NCBI GenBank assembly: GCA_013330825.1
Contig: DUHN01000068.1
Coordinates: forward strand, 5,570 to 18,658
Reading direction: 5' to 3'
Source of the DNA: Candidatus Woesearchaeota archaeon
GTDB taxonomy: Archaea > Nanobdellota > Nanobdellia > Woesearchaeales > GW2011-AR4
DNA length: 13,089 nucleotides
Shown: piece by piece, positions 1 through 7,653 of the stretch
Numbering within the stretch: the stretch's first letter is position 1
Layout: each line of letters begins with the position of its first letter
Notes under the pieces: generated by a model
Databases searched by the model: none
What the model was told of the DNA's origin: nothing
Seen by the model: the letters and a program-made list of their open reading frames with translations, nothing else
Position numbers and translations under genes: made by a program

Positions 1-1772
1 GCCCAGAAGCGGAGCGCGTCAGCGGAGTACTTTTTTATCATCTCCTGCGGCGCGATGACGTTGCCCTTGCTCTTGGACATCTTCTTGCCGTGAGGATCGA
101 GGGCCCAGCCGGAGATCATGATGTTGTGCCAGGGCACGGAACCCTCGTGAAGGGTGCTCTTGACCACGGTGTTGAACAGCCAGAACGTGATGATGTCGTG
201 CGCCTGGGGCCTCAATGACATGGGAAACAATTTCTCATACACCGGCCTATCCCTATACAACTCAATGGCGAGCTGCGGCGTCAATGAGGACGTCGCCCAG
301 GTGTCGAGAACATCCTTCTCACCGATGAAATCGTGCGAGCCGCATGGGCATGGCTTTTTGGGCCTGTCCTGGAGAGGGTCAACAGGCAGCTGGGATTCCT
401 CCGCGACTGCAACCTCACTGCATTTTTTGCAGTACCAGGCGGGGATGGGGATGCCGAAATGGCGCTGGCGGGAGATGTTCCAGTCCCACCGCAGGCCGTG
501 AATCCAGTTCTCGTAGCGGATGCGCATATGCTCCGGATACCATCTCATCTTCCTGCCCTGTTTCAGGAACTCCTCCCTGAGATCCAGATAGCGGATGAAC
601 CATTGGTCCGTGGCCACGTACTCTATCTCCGTGCCGCAGCGCTCGTGGACATTGACGGCGTGCTCGATGGGCTCCTTATGGATGAGGAATCCTCCCTTCT
701 CCAAGTCTTCCAGCGCGGCTTTCCTCGCTTCGGACGAGCCCATGCCCTTGTACCTGCCGGAATTCTCGTTGTACCTGCCGTCAGCGCCCATGACGTGGAT
801 TGGCCTGGCTTCCGGATGCCTGGCCATCCACTCGATGCAGTCAACCCCTCCATAGGTGCAGTAGTACACGATGCCCGTGCCGTAGCCGGTCTCGGTGACC
901 TCATCGTGGGAGACCCTGACCATGTTTCCGGCGATGGGGATGGCAACCCTCAATCCGATGAGGTCTTTTCCTTTCAGCTCTTTTTCAATGGTGAATTTCA
1001 CGTGCTTCCCAAAGAAGGGCAGCGAGTCCTTGCTTGTGACCCACGCCTCTTCCCCCACCCGTATCCTCGCATAGTTGCCATCCTGCCTGATGCTCATGCC
1101 CACGCAGCCGTACATGACCTCGGGGCGCGTGGTCGCGTAGACCAGGAATGAGCCGTCCTCCGCTTTGGCCTTGAGATAATTGAGCGTGGACTTGAGCCTC
1201 GCGTCCTGCATCTCCACCTGGGCGATGGCTGTCCTACACGAGGGGCAGAAGATGACCGGGCGGAAGTCGCGGTAGATGCGGCCCTTTTTGTGGAGCTCTA
1301 CAAAGGAGCGCTGCGAGATTCTCCGGCAATGGCCGTTGATGGTGGAATAGAAGATGGAGAAATCAGCGGATGTGCCGATGTTCTTCCAGTCCTGGATGAA
1401 ATCAGGGCGGATCTCATCCAATGTCTTGAGGCAGAGCGCGATGAACTCGTCCCTCGCCATCTTCCTGGAGGAGACGTTCTTCATCTTCTCGATGAGGCGT
1501 TCCGTGGCGAGGCCATTGTCGTCCGTGCCGAACGGGTAGAAGACATTCCTCCCGCGCATGCGCTGGAACCGCGCGATGAAGTCCTGCTGCGCGTACGAGA
1601 AGGCGTGCCCGATGTGCATGCTGCCGGAGACCGTTGGCGGCGGGGTGTCGATGGAGTAGATCTCTCCCTTGGCATGCTCGTCGAACCGGTAGACGTTCTC
1701 CTTCTCCCAGAACTCCCTGATGCGGGGCTCTGCCTCCCCCGGATCATACCTCTCTGACTGCGGCCATTGCAT
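1..1772 (-). CDS. valS: Valyl-tRNA synthetase (ValS), N-terminal 590 codons, cut by window edge
   Basis: Class I aminoacyl-tRNA synthetase that charges tRNA-Val in the cytoplasm and edits mischarged threonine. Reading from the ATG at 1772, the HIGH motif (SGSMHIGH) lies at residues 53-56 and the KMSKS motif (GKKMSKSKGN) at 564-568. Between them are the inserted editing domain, with a GTGIVYYCTYGG stretch of the ValS type, and two cysteine-pair zinc-binding regions (FCPSC and WYCKKC...CPCG), as in archaeal/eukaryal ValS. The anticodon-binding C-terminal part is outside the window; family members are usually 800-900 residues. This start is chosen because MQWPQSERYDP leads directly into the usual ValS N-terminus and a TATA box is centred 26-27 bases upstream, suggesting a leaderless mRNA. 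It is divergent from rfcL. The family call is very secure. Confidence 0.96.
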   Translation of the reverse strand, partial: MQWPQSERYDPGEAEPRIREFWEKENVYRFDEHAKGEIYSIDTPPPTVSGSMHIGHAFSYAQQDFIARFQRMRGRNVFYPFGTDDNGLATERLIEKMKNVSSRKMARDEFIALCLKTLDEIRPDFIQDWKNIGTSADFSIFYSTINGHCRRISQRSFVELHKKGRIYRDFRPVIFCPSCRTAIAQVEMQDARLKSTLNYLKAKAEDGSFLVYATTRPEVMYGCVGMSIRQDGNYARIRVGEEAWVTSKDSLPFFGKHVKFTIEKELKGKDLIGLRVAIPIAGNMVRVSHDEVTETGYGTGIVYYCTYGGVDCIEWMARHPEARPIHVMGADGRYNENSGRYKGMGSSEARKAALEDLEKGGFLIHKEPIEHAVNVHERCGTEIEYVATDQWFIRYLDLREEFLKQGRKMRWYPEHMRIRYENWIHGLRWDWNISRQRHFGIPIPAWYCKKCSEVAVAEESQLPVDPLQDRPKKPCPCGSHDFIGEKDVLDTWATSSLTPQLAIELYRDRPVYEKLFPMSLRPQAHDIITFWLFNTVVKSTLHEGSVPWHNIMISGWALDPHGKKMSKSKGNVIAPQEMIKKYSADALRFW

Positions 1773-1794
1773 TGTGCGGATGAAAGGGATTTAT

Positions 1795-1802
1795 TTTATA
1801 AA
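1795..1802 (-). promoter_or_regulatory. TATA box for valS
   Basis: TTTATAAA, read on the minus strand, is centred about 26.5 bases before the valS ATG. That matches the archaeal TATA-to-start-site distance, so transcription should begin at or next to the start codon. Confidence 0.75.
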
Positions 1803-1836
1803 TGTTCATATTGGCGGGAGAACGCGGGACGGCAGA

Positions 1837-1844
1837 TTAATATA
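1837..1844 (+). promoter_or_regulatory. TATA box for rfcL
   Basis: TTAATATA is centred about 26.5 bases before the rfcL ATG. AGGTGAT at 1849-1855 resembles a Shine-Dalgarno sequence 11 bases before the ATG, but if the TATA box is used it lies upstream of the transcript start and would not be in the mRNA. Confidence 0.6.
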
Positions 1845-1866
1845 GCGCAGGTGATTTGCCCCCTGC

Positions 1867-3093
1867 ATGAAACTCCTCACCGACAAGCACGCGCCGAAGA
1901 AGCCGTCTGAGATCACGGGCCAGGGGGACAACCTCGCCCTGCTGCACGCGTTCGTGTCCACATACGGGAGGCAGAAGAAGAAAGCGGCCATGCTGTTCGG
2001 CCCTTCCGGCACGGGGAAGACCAGCGCGGCATATGCCGTGGGGAGGCAGCTCAACCTGGAGATCGTGGAGGTGAACGCCTCGGATTTCCGCAACGCGGAA
2101 GGCATCAACACCATCCTCGGCGGGGCGATGAAGCAGCAGAGCCTATTCTCCCGGGGCAAGCTCATCCTGGTGGACGAGATAGACGGCCTCGCAGGGCACC
2201 AGGACCGGGGAGGGGTGCAGGCGCTGGTGAAGCTGGTGGAGAAGAGCGCGTTTCCCGTCATCCTGACAGCCACCAACCCGTATGACCACAAGCTCTCCAC
2301 GCTGCGCTCAAAGAGCATGATGCTGGAATTCAAGAGGATAGAGGCCAATTCCCTCCTCCTCATCCTCAAGAAAATCTGCGCCCAGGAAAACATCCCCTGC
2401 GAGGAGCATGCGCTCGCCACACTGGCGCGCCGCGCAGGAGGGGATGCCCGGGCGGCCATCAACAACCTCCAGGTGGTCTCGCTCATTGCCGGCGGGGTCA
2501 CCAAGGAATCGGTCGAGGAGTTCGCCGACCGCGACCGCACGGAGAGCATCATCACCGCGCTCCAGAAGATATTCAAGACCGGCTCGGTGGAGATCGCGCT
2601 GTCCGCCTTCAACACCATCGAGGAGGACGTCGATGAGCGCTTCCTGTGGCTGGACGAGAACCTGCCCAAGGAATACACCAAGGCGGAAGACCTGGCGCGG
2701 GCGTACGACGCGCTGAGCAAGGCGGACGTCTTCAGCCGGCGCATCAGGCGGTGGCAGCACTACCGCTTCCTGGTGTATGTCAATGCGCTCCTCTCCGGAG
2801 GGGTTGCCGTCGCGAAGGACGGGAAGAATCCCCATTTCGTGGAGTACAAGCCGACGGGCAGGATCCTCAAGCTGTGGTGGGCAAACCAGAAATCCCTGAG
2901 GAAGAAGGCGATCGCGAAGAAGCTGGCCCTGGCCACGCACACCTCCCAGCGCAGCGCATTGCAGGGCACGCTTCCTTACTTCACCATTTTATTCAATAAA
3001 AGCAAAGAGATGCAGCCGCAGCTTGCCGAGGAGTTCGGGCTCGAGGAGGAGGAAGTGGAGTGGCTGCAGAAGAATGCGTCGGTGTGTCACTAA
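1867..3093 (+). CDS. rfcL: Replication factor C large subunit (clamp loader)
   Basis: AAA+ ATPase that, with the RFC small subunits, opens and loads the PCNA sliding clamp at primer-template junctions during DNA replication and repair. The N-terminus (KHAPKKPSEITGQ) is the typical RFC start. Walker A is GPSGTGKT at residues 45-52, Walker B LILVDEID at 99-106, and sensor 1 is TATN at 134-137. The RRAGGDARAAINNLQ stretch is the sensor-2/lid region. At 408 residues it is at the short end for archaeal large subunits (often 400-500). It ends in an acidic helix (EEEEVEWLQ) without an obvious C-terminal PCNA-binding box; the nearest Q-x-x-L-x-x-F match is internal (residues 366-372). The GC-rich third positions resemble those of thrC and ilvE. 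The following MutS-like gene starts 70 bases later with its own promoter. Confidence 0.95.
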   Translation: MKLLTDKHAPKKPSEITGQGDNLALLHAFVSTYGRQKKKAAMLFGPSGTGKTSAAYAVGRQLNLEIVEVNASDFRNAEGINTILGGAMKQQSLFSRGKLILVDEIDGLAGHQDRGGVQALVKLVEKSAFPVILTATNPYDHKLSTLRSKSMMLEFKRIEANSLLLILKKICAQENIPCEEHALATLARRAGGDARAAINNLQVVSLIAGGVTKESVEEFADRDRTESIITALQKIFKTGSVEIALSAFNTIEEDVDERFLWLDENLPKEYTKAEDLARAYDALSKADVFSRRIRRWQHYRFLVYVNALLSGGVAVAKDGKNPHFVEYKPTGRILKLWWANQKSLRKKAIAKKLALATHTSQRSALQGTLPYFTILFNKSKEMQPQLAEEFGLEEEEVEWLQKNASVCH

Positions 3094-3133
3094 AATTTTA
3101 GACACTATTCTTGAGTAGTTAAGCTTGAAAACA

Positions 3134-3141
3134 TTTATAAA
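3134..3141 (+). promoter_or_regulatory. TATA box for the tandem MutS-like gene
   Basis: TTTATAAA is centred 26.5 bases before the ATG at 3164, implying a leaderless transcript separate from rfcL. No Shine-Dalgarno sequence is seen before this start. Confidence 0.75.
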
Positions 3142-3163
3142 TGCCCCTTCGGTCATCCAGTAG

Positions 3164-6100
3164 ATGCATCTCTTAGACATCATACTGAATACTGCCAAGG
3201 CGAGCAATAGCCCAGTCCATATTGACGAGATTCTTCCCCTGGGGCTAGACATCCTAGTCTTGAGGTATGGTGTGGAAAATGGACAGAGGAGCAGAGATTT
3301 CCGGGACCATGAGCATCCTAACCAATTCATTCGCGATGAGCGCACAAGCTGGACTGAGATGGACACTTCTCTCTTCCAGAGGAGAGCGCTGGGCAAAGGC
3401 GTTGACGAATCTGAGATTGTCGTGAGACATAAGCGCATCTCCCAGGAATTTGATGCGAGAAGCAGAAGAATGCTAAAAGATTTACTGTCATCAGACTCTC
3501 TTTATGACTATAACGACTATGAAAACATACAAGATCCTGCTAAGGATCCCCTCGCCAGAGAATTTCAGGAAGCAGGATACGATTACCGTTTCCGCCCCAC
3601 CGAGCTTACGAAGCGTTTGAAGGAAGCAGACCTGGTCATCGCCCATCCTTCCGTTGCTGAAAAGATCAGGCGGGAAGTCCCGCAAGCTAAGGTAGCACTG
3701 CTGTACACGGGACAAGGCATAGAGGGCAACCTCAAACATGTGCCGCAAGTATGCATTGATAAACCCGATAGGGGTTTTTTCTCCCGACAAGGCTTTGGCG
3801 CTGACACGGAGACTGTGCGCCTCCTTTTCAAGGGGGAGGAAGACAGGCGATATGAGTTTAGCTGGTTTGGCGGGGAAAGGGATTCCATTAACTGGGACCC
3901 GCGCATCCTGCACAATTCTTTCTACGCTCCTTTGGAGCACAGCAGGGATGATCGTCACAATCCGCAAAAAAGGACATCTAGGACACTCAATCTTTATGAA
4001 AAAAGGCAGAGACGGATGCGAGCGCAAGGCACAGGGGAAAACCTGATGCATGCGTTAAGGCACTTTAGGGGCGAGCCGGATGAGACGACATTCGTCCCTA
4101 ATTTCTACAACCTAGGAAACCCGTTCAGAATCGGAAGTGGGACAGACATCATCCTCCTGCAACGCGAAGCTAAAGAGTATGAGGTTAGGAAATTCTACGA
4201 GCAGCTCTGGCTCAAGCCTCTTTCCGAAGCCGAGGCAGAGGACAGGAGGATGACGCACAAAGCACTCGTTGAAGACAAGCAGTATTTGAGCACTGTAAGG
4301 TCGTTGGAAACTGCCGTCAACAAACTCATAGAGCCTTATATGCATCTTTCCAGCATGGCCAAACTGATCAGTGCCAACCTTCTGGGCTCAAGGTGGGGAG
4401 CGACGCTTGAGAGGCAGCCTTTCTATGATGATTTCATGGGGACTGCGGGAGAATTTGTCACGAAGTACGAGGAAATTGTAAAAATTGTGAATTATTTGCT
4501 GAAGAAAGACTCTCCTTCCAGGGAAATGCGTGCTCTGCTTATTCCCCTAAGGGAAACTGTTTTAGGGATAAGTGAATTTCACTGGGCATGCCGTTATATC
4601 AAGGACGTGGTAAACGAAAAACCTGCAGATTTTAGTGGGCTTGAACGGATGTTCATGAAAACACTCTATGTGAGCGGAGCTTCGTTGATAAAGAAACTAG
4701 AAAAATATGATCCAACAGAGGACTCTGGAGCAAGGCCGCTCTACTTTGGCAAAAGGAGGGGATTTGAGGACGATGAAGCGGAAGAAGGCCAAGGAAAGGA
4801 AGGGGAAAAGCAGAAGAGACAAGGCAGCATGCGTGGCCAGAAATCCCCTGTATTGCAGAAATTGCTCGACAAGTTTCATGCACAGAATCCCATTTCAGCC
4901 GCAGACGGCTATCTCCCGTTCCTCGACAGTGTTGGCACGCGGTTGGCTGCCTTCACCGCCTATGCGGAATTCATCCGCTCCCAACCAAGGCCATGGTGCC
5001 TACCGGAATCCGCACCTAAGGATGAGGGCGTCTTGGAAATCGTCGGGGGTTGGTACCCCATGACGCGGCTCCAAAGAGGATCCGGGAATGTTCCCAATGA
5101 CATTTCCTTCAACCTGGAAAATAGAGTAATGGTAATCGATGGGTCAAATGCCTGCGGCAAGACGAATTACCTATTTGAAACGGCATTCATCGCCAACCAG
5201 GTGCGGACAGGCGGCTATGTGCCGGCGCAGAAGGCGCGCGCCTCACATTTTGATGATGTCATCTGCCGCCTGAAGCCAACGGGCATGGGAAGGTCGGGAG
5301 CCCTCAAGGAAGAACTGCACTCCATCCAAACACTGGTTGATCAACTAGGAGGAAATGTGTTCTTGGGCATTGATGAGACTTACCTTTCCACCAACCACGA
5401 TGAAGGGGAAGCGTTGACCTATGGCACGCTCCGCAGATTCGCTGAAGCCAAACCTACAAGGGCAATCATCACCAGCCATTATCCTTCCCTCCACGACATC
5501 ATCAACGATCCAAGGATGGAAGGAGTCTTTTTCAGGCATGTTGAGTTTGAGGACACCCCGCAGGGCATACGATTCACCTACAAAGTCAAGGATGGGCCGA
5601 ATAGGCGGCTTGACTACGCTCCCGTCATCGCGGTTGAAGAAAAGATTCATCCAGCTATAATCGGTCACGCCTTCAGATTCTTAGAGAAGAATGGTGGCAT
5701 TGAAGGCGTCAATGTCGACAGAATAAACCAACACATTGCGGAAGGGGAGGTGCCTCAAGCGGCAGGCATTGAAGGAGTCGTCGATGGGCATACAAAGTCA
5801 TTGCTGGTAAAAAGCATGTGGAGAGAAGATGGCCTGGGAAGTTTAAGGAGATGGTTCTCGACAGAGGCCAATTTTAACTTCAGTTATTCCAAGGAACTGG
5901 ACACAAAGATTGAGGAAATGATGCAAACCCCCTTGTTAGACTATCATAAGGTCCGCGATCGGCTCGGCACCATAGAAGTGTTCATCAAAGAAAAGAACGT
6001 GCGCAAGCGTGCGGACAGGATTTCCGCGGCCTTCAGCCCTGATTACGAGACACGCCTCATCCACAATTTGGGTGCGATTGCGGGCTCCTTTTCCATGGAA

Positions 6101-7294
6101 GAAAAGCACAAGAACATCGATGGCTATCGAAAGATGATTGGAGAGATGATGAAGAACTACCGGGCATTGCCTCTCTACCTGAAAAAAAGGCATTTCGCGA
6201 CGGAAACATTCAGCGGCATAACCCAGCAATACGAGGCCCTGGTGGCTGAAGGCGGCCCAGTAAGGGTATTTTTTGAGTATCTCGCCGGAATCGAGAACCA
6301 GTTTAGGGCAATAGAGGGAAGGCTGCATGTCAGAAGAGGGGAGTCATCAAAAATGAGTCCTCACGATAGGAAGGAATTGGAGGGGAATCCTAAGCATAGG
6401 GAAGATGTCGGCGCCAGAATCGGCATCACCCAGGCGGATTTGGAAGGCATCATCAGCGTGGAAAAAATCAAGGGCTTCGGAGAGGCATTCTCGATGATGA
6501 AATCGTTCTTTTCGGAACTCTACACCTACAAGAGCCTCGCGGACCAAGCCGTCGAGAATGGGTGGGTGAAACCCACTATTTTGCCAAGGGAGGGCAATAC
6601 GTTTGTTATCATAGAAGGCAAATATGAACTGTATCATAATGACTCAATCGTTCCAAACAACACCAGGTTGTACCCTCGCAAGAGAGTCGAGGTCCTTGAG
6701 GGCAGCAATGATGGCGGCAAGACATGCGACCTGAAGAAGATAGGGAGGATAGCCGTGAGAGCGCAATCAGGAGGGTACGTCCCCGCAAAAAAAATCATCT
6801 ACTCGATGCGCGACCGCATCATCATGCGGGAAAAGGGTGAGGGGAATGTCCTCTCCGCCTTCCAAACAGACTGCAGATATGCCAACGAAGTGGTTCCGCC
6901 TGCCGGTGAGTATTGGCTCGTCCTGATGGACGAAACCTTCACCTCCACAGAATGGAAGGGAGGGAGAGCATTGACATACGGCATCATGAAGTCAGTGCAG
7001 GATCAAGGCAGCTCGCTCATGGTCATCTCCAGCCACTACCGCGGCCTGCGGGAAGCGACCTATGGCCGGCCAATTGTCCAGTTCTCACATTTCCCGATTG
7101 ATGCAATGTTCAAGGATGACGAATGGAAGATAGAGTTTCCCCACCGCAAAAGGCCAGGGCCGCTGCGGGACCCGCGATATGCGCTGAAAGTGGCCCGGGA
7201 AAATGCGCCTGGGGGATATGAGAAGCGGTTCTTTGACCAGACGATTCTGGATTATGCCGAGCAACGACTGCAGCAAAGGAAACTGCAATCTTGA
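3164..7294 (+). CDS. Giant protein with two tandem MutS-type core/ATPase modules
   Basis: Single uninterrupted frame of 1376 residues. Residues 1-340 are unrecognised. Module A starts near 345 with a MutS core-like stretch (LWLKPLSEAEAEDRR, 348-362), has a charged linker near 530-560, the pre-P-loop strand VPNDISF (643-649), Walker A GSNACGKT (660-667), the MutS-typical GGYVPA (683-688), Walker B FLGIDE (733-738) and switch histidine TSHY (770-773). Module B repeats this order: LGSLRRWF (891-898), PLLDYHKVRDRL (923-934), VPNNTRL (1163-1169), GSNDGGKT (1180-1187), GGYVPA (1203-1208), LVLMDE (1252-1257), SSHY (1289-1292). Distances from Walker A to the other motifs differ by at most one residue between modules and are close to those of ordinary MutS. 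MutS works as a dimer with composite ATP sites, so this looks like a covalent pseudo-heterodimer. No mismatch-recognition domain (Phe-x-Glu), SMR nuclease domain or neighbouring mutL is seen, so classical mismatch repair is not implied; recombination or DNA-structure sensing is possible. Codon use appears more A/T-rich than in flanking genes. Confidence 0.85.
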   Translation: MHLLDIILNTAKASNSPVHIDEILPLGLDILVLRYGVENGQRSRDFRDHEHPNQFIRDERTSWTEMDTSLFQRRALGKGVDESEIVVRHKRISQEFDARSRRMLKDLLSSDSLYDYNDYENIQDPAKDPLAREFQEAGYDYRFRPTELTKRLKEADLVIAHPSVAEKIRREVPQAKVALLYTGQGIEGNLKHVPQVCIDKPDRGFFSRQGFGADTETVRLLFKGEEDRRYEFSWFGGERDSINWDPRILHNSFYAPLEHSRDDRHNPQKRTSRTLNLYEKRQRRMRAQGTGENLMHALRHFRGEPDETTFVPNFYNLGNPFRIGSGTDIILLQREAKEYEVRKFYEQLWLKPLSEAEAEDRRMTHKALVEDKQYLSTVRSLETAVNKLIEPYMHLSSMAKLISANLLGSRWGATLERQPFYDDFMGTAGEFVTKYEEIVKIVNYLLKKDSPSREMRALLIPLRETVLGISEFHWACRYIKDVVNEKPADFSGLERMFMKTLYVSGASLIKKLEKYDPTEDSGARPLYFGKRRGFEDDEAEEGQGKEGEKQKRQGSMRGQKSPVLQKLLDKFHAQNPISAADGYLPFLDSVGTRLAAFTAYAEFIRSQPRPWCLPESAPKDEGVLEIVGGWYPMTRLQRGSGNVPNDISFNLENRVMVIDGSNACGKTNYLFETAFIANQVRTGGYVPAQKARASHFDDVICRLKPTGMGRSGALKEELHSIQTLVDQLGGNVFLGIDETYLSTNHDEGEALTYGTLRRFAEAKPTRAIITSHYPSLHDIINDPRMEGVFFRHVEFEDTPQGIRFTYKVKDGPNRRLDYAPVIAVEEKIHPAIIGHAFRFLEKNGGIEGVNVDRINQHIAEGEVPQAAGIEGVVDGHTKSLLVKSMWREDGLGSLRRWFSTEANFNFSYSKELDTKIEEMMQTPLLDYHKVRDRLGTIEVFIKEKNVRKRADRISAAFSPDYETRLIHNLGAIAGSFSMEEKHKNIDGYRKMIGEMMKNYRALPLYLKKRHFATETFSGITQQYEALVAEGGPVRVFFEYLAGIENQFRAIEGRLHVRRGESSKMSPHDRKELEGNPKHREDVGARIGITQADLEGIISVEKIKGFGEAFSMMKSFFSELYTYKSLADQAVENGWVKPTILPREGNTFVIIEGKYELYHNDSIVPNNTRLYPRKRVEVLEGSNDGGKTCDLKKIGRIAVRAQSGGYVPAKKIIYSMRDRIIMREKGEGNVLSAFQTDCRYANEVVPPAGEYWLVLMDETFTSTEWKGGRALTYGIMKSVQDQGSSLMVISSHYRGLREATYGRPIVQFSHFPIDAMFKDDEWKIEFPHRKRPGPLRDPRYALKVARENAPGGYEKRFFDQTILDYAEQRLQQRKLQS

Positions 7295-7439
7295 GTGTTG
7301 TTCTATCAACCAACGCGCCCACTGGGAGGGCGCCAAGAGTTCGCGAGCCGAAGGCGAGCATGGCTTTCTTTGCTTCATTCCGCATACAAGGTAGTGGTGC
7401 GTTGTCGGGAGGTGATACATTTATCCGTGAATAACTGAC

Positions 7440-7446
7440 TTATAAA
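7440..7446 (+). promoter_or_regulatory. Possible second, upstream TATA box
   Basis: TTATAAA lies 43 bases before the stronger TTTATAAA at 7483-7490. If used, it would start a transcript near 7468-7472, giving the Ile-rich ORF a leader of about 40 bases. Support is the motif alone. Confidence 0.3.
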
Positions 7447-7482
7447 CCACCCTTTAGCGCAACAGAACCCCAAACAACAACC

Positions 7483-7490
7483 TTTATAAA
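7483..7490 (+). promoter_or_regulatory. TATA box for the Ile-rich ORF-ridA-thrC transcript
   Basis: TTTATAAA is centred 26.5 bases before the ATG at 7513, the same spacing as the other leaderless genes in the window. The stretch 7597-7653 before ridA has no comparable box, so ridA and thrC are probably transcribed from here. Confidence 0.7.
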
Positions 7491-7512
7491 CATCCCCGGG
7501 CCCCTCAGGGGA

Positions 7513-7596
7513 ATGGCCAATGCAGCGGAAGGCATAACAAAATTCTCGCTTGTCATTTCCATGCTTATCTCCATCATCATCGTGATTATTATCTAG
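7513..7596 (+). CDS. 27-aa isoleucine-rich ORF: leader peptide or single-helix membrane microprotein
   Basis: ATG to TAG, 28 codons. The peptide begins MANAAEGITKF and becomes wholly hydrophobic, ending ISIIIVIII. Nine of 27 residues are isoleucine, seven of them in the last nine positions, plus two leucines and two valines. The TATA box at 7483-7490 sits at the leaderless distance, which supports transcription starting at this ATG. Two readings fit. (1) A single-pass membrane microprotein. (2) A leader peptide whose isoleucine codons report charged tRNA-Ile supply, since the downstream genes serve threonine/isoleucine metabolism and overlapping hairpins lie between this stop codon and the ridA ribosome-binding site. 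Too short for family assignment; I cannot match it to a known protein. Confidence 0.55.
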   Translation: MANAAEGITKFSLVISMLISIIIVIII

Positions 7597-7598
7597 CC

Positions 7599-7628
7599 AG
7601 GGCTTTCCGCCATCTTCTCGGGAGGCCT
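7599..7628 (+). promoter_or_regulatory. Hairpin 1 after the Ile-rich ORF (candidate antisequestor)
   Basis: AGG at 7599-7601 can pair with CCT at 7626-7628, and CTTTCC at 7603-7608 with GGGAGG at 7620-7625 (two G-U pairs), around an 11-base loop and with one bulged G. It starts two bases after the TAG of the Ile-rich ORF, so a ribosome terminating there would cover its 5' arm. It shares bases 7626-7628 with hairpin 2, so the two cannot form together. Drawn by eye; no energy was computed. Confidence 0.35.
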
Positions 7629-7646
7629 CAGAAAAACAGCTTGAGG
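7626..7646 (+). promoter_or_regulatory. Hairpin 2 that would mask the ridA Shine-Dalgarno
   Basis: CCTCA at 7626-7630 pairs with TGAGG at 7642-7646 around an 11-base loop. The 3' arm contains most of the only plausible ridA ribosome-binding sequence (GAGGG, 7643-7647, six bases before the ATG). If it forms, ridA translation should drop. The stem is only five pairs. Confidence 0.35.
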
Positions 7647-7653
7647 GAACACT

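Noticed and set aside
333-1151. Plus-strand open frame of 272 codons and other plus-strand frames up to 1757
   Set aside because: They lie entirely over valS on the other strand, which has HIGH, KMSKS and zinc motifs; long antisense frames are expected in GC-rich coding DNA.
1806-2744. Minus-strand open frame of 312 codons
   Set aside because: It is antisense to rfcL, is Ser/Arg/Leu-rich without motifs, and rfcL has clear AAA+ signatures.
3164-7294. Reading the large ORF as a SMC/Rad50-type ATPase
   Set aside because: The GGYVPA motif after the P-loop, the VPND strand before it and the SHY switch histidine are MutS-specific, and no long coiled coil separates the Walker motifs.
7405-7440. 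Possible C/D box guide RNA (GTGATAC and CTGA-like boxes)
   Set aside because: The spacing is too short for two guide regions and the C box is imperfect.
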